From: an uncultured Vampirovibrio sp.
GTDB taxonomy: Bacteria > Cyanobacteriota > Vampirovibrionia > Gastranaerophilales > Gastranaerophilaceae
NCBI GenBank assembly: GCA_910583725.1
Contig: CAJTXZ010000012.1
Coordinates: 1 to 64,000, forward strand
Reading direction: 5' to 3'
Length of the DNA: 64,000 nucleotides
The position numbers and the translations under genes are program-made. This document shows positions 46,119 to 56,175 of this stretch, in pieces; position 1 is the first letter of the stretch; every line of letters starts with the position of its first letter. The notes under the pieces were generated by a model. It saw only the letters and a list, made by a program, of their open reading frames with translations. It made no database searches and had not been told where the DNA came from.

Positions 46119-46371
46119 CTGTCTATTATTTGGCTTTAATGTTTGACAGCATAGCGTGTTTATCCGCGTCTGCAGTGCGTTTTAGGGCTTTGTGCCGGGC
46201 GTATAGTTTATTTTGCCAGCTGCACCTCTCTTATAGAGGGTTTGTATGAGGAGGTTGCTGCAGGCATGGTTTGCTACATTAAGGCAGCTTTGCTGCTTGC
46301 GTGTGTTTTTAAGCTGGCGTATGTTTAAAGATGCTAATTAGCTGGTAGTTGCACTGTCTCCTGATACAGGG

Positions 46372-46566
46372 CTGTGCGACGGCAATGTGGCAGGCTCTGT
46401 GCGGTGTGGTGTGCGTTCTGGCCTCTGTGATGGCGGAGCCAGAGATTGCTGGCCGTCTCATGTATGGTCAGGCAAGGGCGGCGGGAGTATGAGCGTTACA
46501 GGCTGGCTTGACACCACTTTTGGGCAGGGCGAGAGAAGTAGTTTTTTTGCCTTTTCGGTGCGCTCT
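46372..46566 (+). pseudogene. Silent cassette 17
   Basis: LCDGNVAGSVRC, CWPSHVWSGKGGG, FAFSVRS (Cys to Ser). Followed by the second type of 3' flank (SFLLAF plus GTGGC hairpin). Confidence 0.74.
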
Positions 46567-46660
46567 TTTCTCCTCGCATTTTCATATGGCGTTAGCGCGT
46601 GTGGCAGTTGAGCTACTTTGGCAGTCTCAGGCTGTGTGGCACACTGTCTGTCTTGCAGGC
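46559..46660 (+). repeat. 3' flank block duplicated at 49081-49185, with hairpin
   Basis: About 100 near-identical bases following cassettes 17 and 24, including TTTTCATATGGCGTTAGCGC and a GTGGC...GC(C/T)AC stem (46601-46615; 49124-49139). Related perfect hairpins GGTGGC-N3-GCCACC lie at 53178-53192 and 55857-55871 after cassettes 35 and 42. Confidence 0.7.
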
Positions 46661-46750
46661 TTTCAGTGTATTTGACGGGTATTTTCATACGCCTGGTTTT
46701 CAGCTTCTGTCTGCTTATAGACTACGGTTTAAGAGTATAGGTGCTTACAG

Positions 46751-46954
46751 CTGTGCGACTGGACTGTTGCAGGCTCTGTGCGGTGCAGTCCTTATTATGG
46801 AGGCTGTGCAGGTGCAGACTATCAGGCTTGTTACCCGCCGCATCTTTGGTCCGGTACTTTTTCTGTTGGCAAAGAGTGTTATTTAGACCACACTTTAGGC
46901 GGTGATGGTTTCACTGGTGCCTGCTATATTTCCACCTATGCCTTTTCGGTGCCG
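46751..46954 (+). pseudogene. Silent cassette 18
   Basis: LCDWTVAGSVRC, CYPPHLWSG, YAFSVPP: box E mutated after Val. Confidence 0.72.
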
Positions 46955-47151
46955 CCAGTCTTGCGTTTTGGCTTTTAGTATGTTTTATCATGTTGTTTGG
47001 CAGCTTTCTGTAGCACGGTTTTTACTGTACATACGGTTGCTTTATAGGTTTGGGCAGCACCCTGGTGTTTAGGTATAGCTTTGCTGTTTCTCTATAGAAT
47101 ATTTTGCTGTACTTTTAAGGTCGGTTTTCCTTAGGCGGGGCAGGGTTTCTA

Positions 47152-47355
47152 GCGTGTGACGCCTTATTGTAGTATGCAGGCTCTGTGCAGTGTCTGAATT
47201 CCGGACGCTGTGCGGGCGCTTATGATGGCTGCCATTCTTATGCGCTGTGGTCAGACACTTTTAGTGCGGGTAGTAGCTATTGGGATTTCTGGCTTCATCA
47301 GGGTGTGCTGCGCACTGATGCCACTTCTTGTACCAGGGCCTTTTCGGTGCGCTTT
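47152..47355 (+). pseudogene. Silent cassette 19
   Basis: Box A degraded and a TAG separates it from box B. GSVQCLNSGRCAG, CHSYALWSD, YWDFWLHQG, RAFSVRF. Confidence 0.7.
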
Positions 47356-47659
47356 GCCTTTTTTGGTATGCCTTTTGCAGCCAGGATTTGAAGTACTCTG
47401 CACGTAGTTTTGCCGCTAAAGATACGGGTTTTCCGGCCTGATATAGGCTGAAAACCTTTTAACCACACGTTTTTACGCTGCACACTGTTTAGTATATACA
47501 CAGTCCTGTAAACCTTTGCATGAAAAGTTCGCAAGCTATGCTGGCGGAGTGGGCAGCCGGTTTCTTGCCGGATTTCACAGGTAGCTCTGCATACTTTTTC
47601 TGGTTAGCCCCATAGTAGCTAGTTTGGAGAGTATTTGGTATTTTTGCTTGTACTTGCTG

Positions 47660-47881
47660 CTGTGCGACGAGGTTTTGGGTGCCTCTATAAGGTGCTTTGA
47701 GTGGGTTGACGGCTGTTCTGGCTCTAGCAATGACTGGTGTTATCCCTATCTTCTCTGGTCAGCTACGGCCAGGTCGGATGGCAAGCTTTGGGCTCCATAT
47801 TTGTATGGTGGTGTCTTGAATTTTGAAGGCGCCTGTGGCGTGGGCTATTGTTCTGTTCACTGGGCCTTTTCGGTGCGTTCT
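47660..47881 (+). pseudogene. Silent cassette 20
   Basis: LCDEVLGASIRC, CYPYLLWSA, extra pair ACGVGYC, WAFSVRS. Confidence 0.72.
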
Positions 47882-47951
47882 TTGTCTATAGGCCTGGCGT
47901 GTGGTTTTGTGTTTCTTAGTTTGATTATTGGTGCGGTACTTTGGTTTGCAG

Positions 47952-48167
47952 CTGTGCGACCACGAGCTAGCAGGCTCTGCGCGGTGTATAAGCGCAGGCA
48001 GGTGTGCAGGCGCAGGCAAAGGAAGTGGTCTTGAGGGAGCATGTCTAGCACATGTTGTATGGGGAAGTGTTCCACGCGGCAGCTTTCCCGCTTCTGGACA
48101 TCTTAATTACGGAGGCTTGGGTGTGGGAGCTGAGTATGACAAGCCTATTGCCTTTTCGGTGCGCTGG
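47952..48167 (+). pseudogene. Silent cassette 21
   Basis: LCDHELAGSARC; box D diverged (CLAHVVWGS); IAFSVRW. Confidence 0.7.
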
Positions 48168-48223
48168 TGTTTAGGCTTGGATATATTCTATTGCTTTGTG
48201 TGCTGCTTTGCTGTTGTTTGCAG

Positions 48224-48430
48224 CTGTGCGACTATACTGCAGGCAGAGGCTCTGTGCGGTGTGCTCCTTCGGGTGATGGCTGTGCGGGGGCAGGCAATAG
48301 CTGGTGTCATGCTAGTCATTTGTGGTCTGTGAGTCCACAGTCTGATGACCTCTACTATATCAGGGCTTTAATTACCAGTGCTTTTGCTCAGGAGCAGCAC
48401 GGTCCCGTCCTTGCCTTTTCGGTGCGCGGA
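48224..48430 (+). pseudogene. Silent cassette 22
   Basis: LCDYTAGRGSVRC, CHASHLWSV, LAFSVRG. The first 100 bases are nearly identical to cassette 24. Confidence 0.74.
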
Positions 48431-48621
48431 AGCTTTGTTTAGCCGGTGTTATTGGGCCTTGACAGGATTTGTTTTCAAGCTGTGCTTCTGTTTGTACTGT
48501 CTTATTACCTGTATATTCTCTAAGAGTGGGTGCATTACTGCAGATAGGATAGAAGCCATGGCTTGTTTTGGCTTATGTAGTTGCTGTTTGGTGGTTTTAT
48601 GCAGCATAGTGCACTTTACAG

Positions 48622-48819
48622 CTGTGCGCTCAGATACAGGCAGGCTCTGTGCGGTGTGATGGGCTCACTAACGGCTGTATGGGTGCCACTCCTCCGGTTT
48701 GTTATGCGCATGTTATCTGGGGAGGGTTTTCAGGCAGTATTCCTGTTTCCGGACATTTCGGCCATTCTCTGGGTGTTTCTCTGGCTTATGAGATATACCG
48801 ACCCTTTTCGGTGCGCTGT
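48622..48819 (+). pseudogene. Silent cassette 23
   Basis: Box A is CTGTGCGCT (LCA); AGSVRC, CYAHVIWGG, RPFSVRC. Confidence 0.72.
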
Positions 48820-48882
48820 GTTTGGGGCTTTGCAGGTTTTATTTGCTTTATATACTGCTGTAGGTACTTTATACTCTTACAG

Positions 48883-49089
48883 CTGTGCGACTATACTGCA
48901 GGCAGAGGCTCTGTGTGGTGTGCGCCTTCGGGTAATGGGTGTGCCGGTGCTACTAACAGCTGGTGCCATGCTAGTCACTTATGGTCAGGTTATGTCTCCT
49001 CTGGCAGTCCATACTATAGTGGGACGTTAATCGGAGGTGCTTTTGGTGAGGAGTCACATGGGCCTGAGATTGCCTTTTCGGTGCGCTCT
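48883..49089 (+). pseudogene. Silent cassette 24
   Basis: LCDYTAGRGSVWC (Arg to Trp in box B), CHASHLWSG, IAFSVRS; then the SFLLAF/GTGGC-hairpin flank shared with cassette 17. Confidence 0.74.
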
Positions 49090-49531
49090 TTTCTCCTCGC
49101 GTTTTCATATGGCGTTAGCGCGTGTGGCAGTTGAGCCACTTTGGCAGTCTCAGGCTGTGTGGTGCGCTGTTTGTCTTGCAGGCTTTGTTTGCTCTTGCGG
49201 TTTGCAAGTTTTATTAGGTTGTTTACAGTCTTGTTTTTAGTCATTACCTAGTCAATGTATTCTTGCCGTGCAGGGTGCGTTTACTCTTGCGTTTGCTGTA
49301 TGCTTCTTATTTGCAGGCTGCAGCCAAGCAGGCTTTACACTGTCGCGGGTGGAGGTGTCTGCTTTTCTAGTGCGGCCTGGTGAGCCTGTAGTGCTTAGAA
49401 GAGAGTTTAGTGCCTTGCGTCTGTATATATAGCCGTGTATGGCTCCGCTAAAAGAAGTTGACTAACTGTCGAGCTTTACAGGTCCAGCAGGTAAGTACAG
49501 CTATCCTGGAGTATACTGTATACATAGGTTA

Positions 49532-49723
49532 GCAGGCTCTGTGCAGTGCTCTCATGCGGCCAGCTGCGCGGGCTCTTCCCCTGCCATGGACCCGGGTGTT
49601 TGCTGGCCGAAGGCGGTATGGGCGTCTGATTTTAAGTATGGGCAGAGCTATAATGACTATTCTTTTGACAGCGGCCGTTTTTATGTACAGGTTTCAGCCT
49701 CCACCTATGCCTTTTCGGTGCTT
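49532..49723 (+). pseudogene. Silent cassette 25
   Basis: AGSVQC, CWPKAVWAS, YAFSVLV. Box A missing; follows a 442-base spacer. Confidence 0.71.
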
Positions 49724-49768
49724 GTGTCTAAGGCTTTAAAGCGTATGCGGGTCTGTTGTTTATATAAA

Positions 49769-49960
49769 GCCGTCTCTGTGCAGTGCGGGCCTATTGCCTG
49801 TGCGGGCGCGTATGAAGGCAGCTGCTATGCTTATTCTGTGTGGTCTGGCTCAGAAGCCTCTGTGGGTCATAGTTTTAGCTATGATTTACTTGGCGGTCGT
49901 TTTTATGAGTACTATGGAAGTGCAGGCCACTCCGTTATTTTTGCGCTTTCGGTGCGCTGC
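49769..49960 (+). pseudogene. Silent cassette 26
   Basis: VSVQC, CYAYSVWSG, FALSVRC, stop six codons on. Box A missing. Confidence 0.71.
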
Positions 49961-50119
49961 TTCGGCGCTGTATACTAAACTAGTATTGGGTTTTTTGAGC
50001 TTGGTATTGTTGTCTTGGCATATGGCCCCTGTATTTGAAGGTGTACTCTCGTACTTTCTCTTGTATTTGGTTTTAGTACTTTTTACTGCGTCTATGAGCT
50101 TTAGAGTACTGTCTTCTAG

Positions 50120-50305
50120 CTCTCTGTGCGCTGCAGCACAAGGGGTGGCGCATGTACGGGTGCTAGCGGCAGCTACTGCCACCCGGGTGACTTTTGGTCA
50201 GGCTCATTAATAAGTAGTACTGCGGGCTATAAGGATTTTTGGCTGAGTAGTGGTACTGTTGGAGGTGCAGGCCGTGTCGCTGCCTATGCTTTTTCGGTGC
50301 GCTGT
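50120..50305 (+). pseudogene. Silent cassette 27
   Basis: LSVRC, CHPGDFWSG, YAFSVRC. Box A missing. Confidence 0.71.
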
Positions 50306-50372
50306 ATAGGTTTAGAAGTTATTTGCAGCAGTTTTATGCGGGCAGTTTATTTATTACGGCTTGTCTATAGTA

Positions 50373-50531
50373 CTCTGCACTTGCTGTGCGGGTTCTAGTA
50401 ATGGCTACTGCTACCCGCACCACGTATGGTCAAGTACTGTTTCTGGAGACTCGCGTTATGCTTCCTGGTTTGATACAGGCGATCTTGGCAGTGGCTTGTA
50501 CCCTTATGCTAATAGCCATTCGGTGCGCTGT
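50373..50531 (+). pseudogene. Silent cassette 28 (5' truncated)
   Basis: Begins at box C (CAGSSNG); CYPHHVWSS; SHSVRC. Boxes A and B absent. Confidence 0.68.
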
Positions 50532-50630
50532 TTACTTTGGGTTTGAAGTATATGTATTGGCAGTGTTTAGTAGTGCATAAGCCTGTTCAAAGCCCGGGCT
50601 TGTTGTTTAAGGCTTGCTCGCGTATATACG

Positions 50631-50826
50631 TGTATGCTGCTATCGCTGCTCTGGCGGCTGTGTGGGCTCAAATACTGACGCCTGCTGGCCAAATGGTATT
50701 TGGTCTTCCACTGTAAAGAATACACCGCTGTACTTCGATTACGCACTTAGTGCTGGCAGTTTTGTGCCAGATAACTGCAAGGGTGTTGTTGGTTGCAGTA
50801 TCACCTATCCCTTTTCGGTGCGCTGC
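50631..50826 (+). pseudogene. Silent cassette 29 (5' truncated)
   Basis: Begins before box C (CSGGCVGS); CWPNGIWSS; two extra Cys (DNCKGVVGCS); YPFSVRC. Confidence 0.69.
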
Positions 50827-51135
50827 TCGCGTTTTTGTATGGTTTTACACTCGCACGGTGCTAAGCCCTGTTGGCGCGTTCGGCTGTGGTACACTGTCTT
50901 AGGCTTGATGTCCGTGTAATGCTTGAGCACTCTTGTCCTAAGTCCTATATCTTCTGGTGAAGTCTATTCATAGCAGCATTTTTTATGTTAAGTATGTCCC
51001 TATCGTTATCTATGCCACAGTTTGTTTAGAGGCTTGTCCTGTTATACATATGTTTGCACCTTATTGCATATACATATGTTTTAAGGTGAGACGAAGCTAT
51101 TCATACGTGAGGGTTTAAGCTATACGTTCTAGGTG

Positions 51136-51354
51136 CTGTGCGACACATATACACCAAGCGGCTCTGTGCAGTGCGTCGGGCTTAATGCCTGTGCGGGCTC
51201 GGCGGCAGGTACCTACGATGAAGGCTATTGCTATGCAAGTACGGTTTGGGCTGAGACTCATACTAGCACGCAGTATAGAGACTTTGCACTTAACAGCGGT
51301 GTACTTGGTGTTGAGTATAAGACTACGCCAGGCTTTGCCGCTTCGGTGCGCTGC
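51136..51354 (+). pseudogene. Silent cassette 30
   Basis: LCDTYTPSGSVQC, CYASTVWAE, FAASVRC. Full length. Confidence 0.73.
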
Positions 51355-51662
51355 TTGTCAGGCTTTGCTTTGGCGGCGGCTATTTCTGGCAGGTTATACG
51401 CGTAAAGTTGTTATTTGTATTGGCTTTCGGCTTTATGTATAGGCTGTTATCCTGGCTATATGAGGGTTTTACGTTGTATTTATGTCCTTATTATGTAATG
51501 TCGCTGTTTGGGCTGTAGTATTATTTTGTTACTGGTTTGCCTTTATAAAGCCCTGCGCACTATAGTAAGGAAGTTCATATATAAAAGGTATGTTGAGCCT
51601 CAGACAGTGCTTTACTGCTGTATTCTATACTACACAAGTCAAGTGCATGAAGTGCATACAGG

Positions 51663-51843
51663 TTGCTCTGTGCAGTGCCAGAGTGCGCCGCTTTGCCCTG
51701 GCACAGATGCTAACTACTGCTACCCGAAGCATATGTGGTCAGGCACTTTGTCTTCCGGTAGCGATTACTATGACTGGCACTTAGATACAGGGGTCTGGCG
51801 TCAGCAGATAATTGCCACTACCTTTGCCTTTTCGGTGCGCTGT
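51663..51843 (+). pseudogene. Silent cassette 31
   Basis: Starts at box B (CSVQC); CYPKHMWSG; FAFSVRC, stop after three codons. The central block is almost identical to cassette 2, 10 kb away. Confidence 0.74.
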
Positions 51844-51909
51844 CTCTGGCTTTAGAGGCTAGCTTGGTACTTCTGTTCCAGGGGGTTGTTAAATGTCAGT
51901 TTTGTATTA

Positions 51910-52125
51910 CTGTGCGACGCCCATATTGCAGGCTCTGTGCGGTGCTACCCTTTTGTTGGCGGCTGTGCGGGCGCCGGTGCTGATGGCGGATACCTTAATG
52001 ATTGCTATCCTTATATTTTGTGGGGTGGCTATACGTCTAGCTCTCAGTATTGGCGGTATTGGTTAAACACCGGGAAATTGAGTACTAGCAGTTGGCCCAG
52101 AGGAAGTGCCTTTTCGGTGCGCTGT
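51910..52125 (+). pseudogene. Silent cassette 32
   Basis: LCDAHIAGSVRC, CYPYILWGG, SAFSVRC. Full set of boxes. Confidence 0.74.
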
Positions 52126-52269
52126 TATATTGGCGTTGTTTGTATTAGCGGGGTTTTCTTATCCGGTTAAGTGTTTTAGCATTGTTGCGGCAGTTTTTGT
52201 CGTAAACCTTTGCTTCATTTTTCTGGGGTAAGGTTGTTTTATACTATATCTTCTATACTTTAGAGTATA

Positions 52270-52443
52270 CACTATGGCGGCTGTGCGGGCGCAGCTCCCG
52301 GTTTTATCTGGGATAGCCACTGCTACCCGTATCACGTATGGTCGGGCTCGGAGAAGTCTTCGGGTGTGTATTTTGATGCCTGGCTGCATTCCGCGCTCGA
52401 TATTCTTTCATACGTACCTTCTTTTGCCTTTTCGGTGCGCTGC
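52270..52443 (+). pseudogene. Silent cassette 33 (5' truncated)
   Basis: Begins at box C; CYPYHVWSG; FAFSVRC. Nearly matches cassette 11 from box D to the end, but its 5' portion is different. Confidence 0.72.
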
Positions 52444-52609
52444 TTACTTCTTGCGGTTCGTATGGCTTGCAGGTATGAGGGTGGGGTTACCTTGGCGTTC
52501 CTTCTTATACTTGTTTGTTCTGTGTCTTTTTGGCGCGGCTCTGTTGGTTTTGAAGCTTTTCACTATGTTTTTGTAGCAGTCTTGGTTTTGCTTCCAGAAT
52601 GCATTACAG

Positions 52610-52813
52610 CTGTGCGATCATGGTGCGGCAGGCTCTGTACAGTGTGAAGAGCGGTATAATCACTGTGCGGGCGCATGGATTGACGCTTGCTACCCGTATC
52701 ACGTGTGGTCCAGCGCAAAGGCTTCAGAGGGAGTCTATCAGGGGCCGTTTTTATGGTCGGGTGTTATTCACTATGAAGCCATAGATTATGTCCGCGGCGT
52801 TTCGGTGCGCTGT
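52610..52813 (+). pseudogene. Silent cassette 34
   Basis: LCDHGAAGSVQC, CYPYHVWSS, GVSVRC. Confidence 0.73.
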
Positions 52814-52940
52814 GTATGCTCTATGGTGTAAGGTTAGGCATAGACTCTCTGTGGATTTGTACTGTATGTTTTGTATGGACTTATTTAGCTTCTCGTCATA
52901 GCCTTATAGGCGTGCTGCCGTATTGGTTAGTCTATAAGGC

Positions 52941-53140
52941 TGTCTGTGCAGTGCAGCCCATACTATAATGGCTGTGCGGGCGCTGCAGCGAGCAACTGCT
53001 ACCCGGAAGATGTATGGTCGGGCATGAGTGTTGGGGGCAGTGTTTATTATGACTATGCGCTTCTTTCTGGTGTTTTTAGGTCTGACCCTTGCGGTAGCTC
53101 GCTTGGCTGTTCTTATTTGTATGCCTTTTCGGTGCGCTCC
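52941..53140 (+). pseudogene. Silent cassette 35
   Basis: LSVQC, CYPEDVWSG, extra pair CGSSLGC, YAFSVRS; followed by a perfect GGTGGC/GCCACC hairpin. Confidence 0.73.
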
Positions 53141-53282
53141 TTCCTTCTTGCCCTATTTGTATATATTTTGCGGACACGGTGGCAGAGCCACCTTGGTACC
53201 CTCAGTTACCGTACGCTGTGTCGGGTGGATATGTTACGCTTATTGTCTTAAGCAGTTTTGGTCCGTCTTTATATTCTTATAC

Positions 53283-53485
53283 TGCAGCATTTTGCAGGCT
53301 CTGTGCGGTGCTCAAGAGGGGATGGAGGCTGTGCGGGCGCAGCAGCGAGCCACTGCTACCCTAATCATTTCTGGGATAGCTACTTTGATGGCTCGTATTA
53401 CTATTATACTGACCTGTCAGGCGGGAAGGTTGCTGACCCGCTGCACAGGTATAATCCTCCTACCTATGCCTTTTCGGTGCGCTGT
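53283..53485 (+). pseudogene. Silent cassette 36
   Basis: AGSVRC, CYPNHFWDS, YAFSVRC. Box A missing. Confidence 0.73.
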
Positions 53486-53530
53486 GGTTGGGTTTGCGCA
53501 TTGGTTTGTTGTACTTTCCATACGTCGTCT

Positions 53531-53721
53531 GTACTGCAGGCTCTGTGCGGTGTGACTGGGGTCCTGGCGGTTGTGCGGGCGCTGACACTGGTGCTTGCTA
53601 CCCTTATCCTGTTTGGTCAGGAAGTCCCTTGGATGATGAGAGTTATTATAATGTGGAGCTTGTGAGGGGGAGTTTTGGCAGCCTGCTTCGCCCTCCTACC
53701 TATGCCTTTTCGGTGCGTTGC
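53531..53721 (+). pseudogene. Silent cassette 37
   Basis: AGSVRC, CYPYPVWSG, YAFSVRC. Intact relative of decayed cassette 1; the 3' flank has the LxLALSYG form. Confidence 0.73.
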
Positions 53722-53960
53722 TTATTCCTCGCGCTTTCGTATGGACTAAGCTCACATAGTGTCGAAGTCGGCAGGGGTTTTTGTTCCAGTACACTTAGCC
53801 CTCTGCTTGTCGTTTATAGCCGGGGTTTCAGGGTGTTTCACGCCGGTCTTCTCTACTATATGCGGGTTTTCAAATATGGTATAGGTTATATGCCCTTTAG
53901 GAATAAGCTTTCACGCTGTGTCTTTGGGTTTGCACAGGTATTTTGTTAAATTTTTTGTCA

Positions 53961-54152
53961 ATGCAGCCGGCCGGCAGACGCTTAATGGAAGGCTGTTCGG
54001 GCGCTAACGATGGCAACTGCTACCCGTATGTTATGTGGTCCTCTACGCCTAATACACAGGCAGACTATTATCGCGGGCACTACTTGGATGGTGGACATTT
54101 TTACGATAGTCCGGGAGGCCCTCACAGGCGTATGTCTTATTCGGTGCGCTGT
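53961..54152 (+). pseudogene. Silent cassette 38 (5' truncated)
   Basis: No boxes A or B; GCSGAND, CYPYVMWSS, SYSVRC. Confidence 0.68.
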
Positions 54153-54253
54153 GTCCAGGCTTTGATGTTATGCCGTATATTACATTTAGCTGCATACATA
54201 GTGCTTGTTATACTCTGTTTGCTCCATGTCTTTGGATAATTTACAGTTGCTTG

Positions 54254-54490
54254 CTGTGCGACTTTAATGTTGCAGACTCTGTACAGTGCTACGTGCGCGG
54301 CGGCGGCTGTGCGGGCGCATCTTATGGTACACTTTGGCCTAATAACTGCTACCCGAGCCATTTTTGGTCTGCCAGTCCGCAGTCGGATGGGGTGTATTGG
54401 TCACCAGTGCTGCTTGGCGGCCCTGTTAATTTTGTTGATGCGTGTGCAGTAGGCTATTGTCCCGTTTCTCTTGCCTTTTCGGTGCGCTGC
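54254..54490 (+). pseudogene. Silent cassette 39
   Basis: LCDFNVADSVQC, CYPSHFWSA, extra pair ACAVGYC, LAFSVRC, stop two codons on. Confidence 0.74.
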
Positions 54491-54679
54491 TTTGCTTGAT
54501 GCTGCTGGTTTATAGCCCGTTGTACGGCACAGTGCCCTGTTTAGCAGTAGTTTTCAGGTTGTCGTACTCTGTTATTTATTTGTATCAGAGGTTTTCACGC
54601 TGTGTCCAGACTTTGGGCTATTATGTGTATGTTTGCATACTTTGTCGTTCCTTATAGAGCATATCTCTACTGCCGCATG

Positions 54680-54913
54680 CTGTGCGATCACGCTTCGGCA
54701 GGTTCTGTGCAGTGTCAGGATTCGCCGGGCCGTTGTATCGGCGCTGCTCCGGGTTTTTCCTGGGATGATGACTGCTTTACTAACCATATATGGTCAGCAA
54801 GCCCGAGAGGTGATGGCTACTATCAAGGATTTCATTTGTGTGCAGCCTCTCTTAATCCCTGGGTATGCACTGATTCAGGACGTTGTCCTATAGTACAAGC
54901 CTTTTCGGTGCGC
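54680..54913 (+). pseudogene. Silent cassette 40
   Basis: LCDHASAGSVQC, CFTNHIWSA, two extra Cys, QAFSVRL. Confidence 0.72.
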
Positions 54914-55052
54914 CTCTTACCGCTCTCTTTAGGGACCTTAAGCACACTGTGTGCCGGATATGAAGTCTGGAGAAAAGTTGTTATTTAGAGACTTACAGAC
55001 TGTTTAGAATTGCTTATATACGACTCAAACAATGCATGACTCCTTTTGGAAA

Positions 55053-55252
55053 GCGTACCGCAGCCAAGGGCGATAGCAGACTTGCGATGAGCAAGGACGC
55101 GCGCCCGTTTATGGCGAGGAACAAGCAGCGTACCGCAGCCAAGGGCGATAGCAGACTTGCGATGAGCAAGGACGCGCGCCCGTTTATGGCGAGGAACAAG
55201 CAGCGTACCGCAGCCAAGGGCGATAGCAGACTTGCGATGAGCAAGGACGCGC
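55053..55252 (+). repeat. 75-base tandem repeat, 2.7 copies
   Basis: Copies begin at 55053, 55128 and 55203, each with GCGTACCGCAGCCAAGGG. The first two are identical over 75 bases; the third matches for 50. The period is 25 codons, so frames stay open on both strands (plus 55036-55290, minus 55014-55301), but no ribosome site supports a gene. Sits in the spacer between cassettes 40 and 41. Confidence 0.9.
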
Positions 55253-55330
55253 TCGCCAAAACTACATATAGTGCAAGGAGCAAGCAGTGACTAAATGTCA
55301 AGTTTTATAGTGAAGCAGGTGAATCGACAG

Positions 55331-55549
55331 CTGTGCGACTGGAACACAGCAGGCTCTGTGCAGTGTATGACTAATTGGGGCGCCTGTGCGGGCGCTGCAG
55401 ATGGTTTGTACGGGGATGCCAATAATTGTTATGCTATGTACATTTGGTCCCCTGCCCAAGAGTCAGGTAAGCATTGGAGTGCCAGGGTTGTTAGCGGCTC
55501 GTATGGCTTATTTCTCTATAATGACACCCTTGCCTTTTCGGTGCGTTGT
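55331..55549 (+). pseudogene. Silent cassette 41
   Basis: LCDWNTAGSVQC, CYAMYIWSP, LAFSVRC, stop five codons on. Shares about 30 extra upstream bases (GTGAATCGACAG) with cassette 43; here the frame extends upstream to an ATG (MSSFIVKQVNRQLCD). Confidence 0.74.
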
Positions 55550-55635
55550 GTCAAGGTTTTGGGGTAGTATTTTATCTAATGGCAAGATATAGAGCTGATT
55601 ATAGTATTTTGGTATGGTATTTATATTACTTATTA

Positions 55636-55818
55636 CGGCACTTTGGCGGCTGTTCCGGCGCTGCTGCTGGCATAGACTGGGGTAAAGACTACTGCTACCC
55701 GTACCCGTTGTGGTCCTCTCGGTTCGCAGGCGATAGCAGTTATTATAACCAAGAGCTTATTAGCGGCAGTTTTAGTACAAGCTTGATACGTACTAATACC
55801 TTTGCCTTTTCGGTGCGC
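55636..55818 (+). pseudogene. Silent cassette 42 (5' truncated)
   Basis: Begins at GGCSGA; CYPYPLWSS; FAFSVRL, then the LLLA flank and a perfect GGTGGC/GCCACC hairpin. Confidence 0.71.
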
Positions 55819-56175
55819 CTCTTGCTCCTCGCCTATTTGTATGCATTTGGCGTGCCGGTGGCGAAGCCACCTTATAGCACTTGACTGCTGTCACTGTTTT
55901 ATTGCTGTTGCCTGTTTGCAGACTGTTGCGCGGCCTATTCTCTCGGTTGGCGGTAGTTTTGACGCCAGCGCACTCTGCGGTATTTTTATGTGCGAGGCTT
56001 TCACGCTGTGTCCAGGCTTTGTAGCTGGTTTGTAGCTATATAAGCCCCTGTTGAAAAGAAAAGTTGACTAGCGAAAGCAAGCTAACCACCTTTAAGACAG
56101 CTTTGCTGCTGTGCTGTTATATGCAAGCTTTCAAGATGTACGTCAAGTTTTACAGTGGAGTAAGTGAATCGACAG

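Noticed and set aside
39594..51620. 16-base identity GAGCCTCAGACAGTGC outside and inside the array
   Set aside because: A single match of this length is expected by chance in 64 kb on two strands.
55014..55301. Repeat-protein gene across the 75-base tandem repeat (either strand)
   Set aside because: Frames are open only because the period is a multiple of three; no ribosome site or conserved start.
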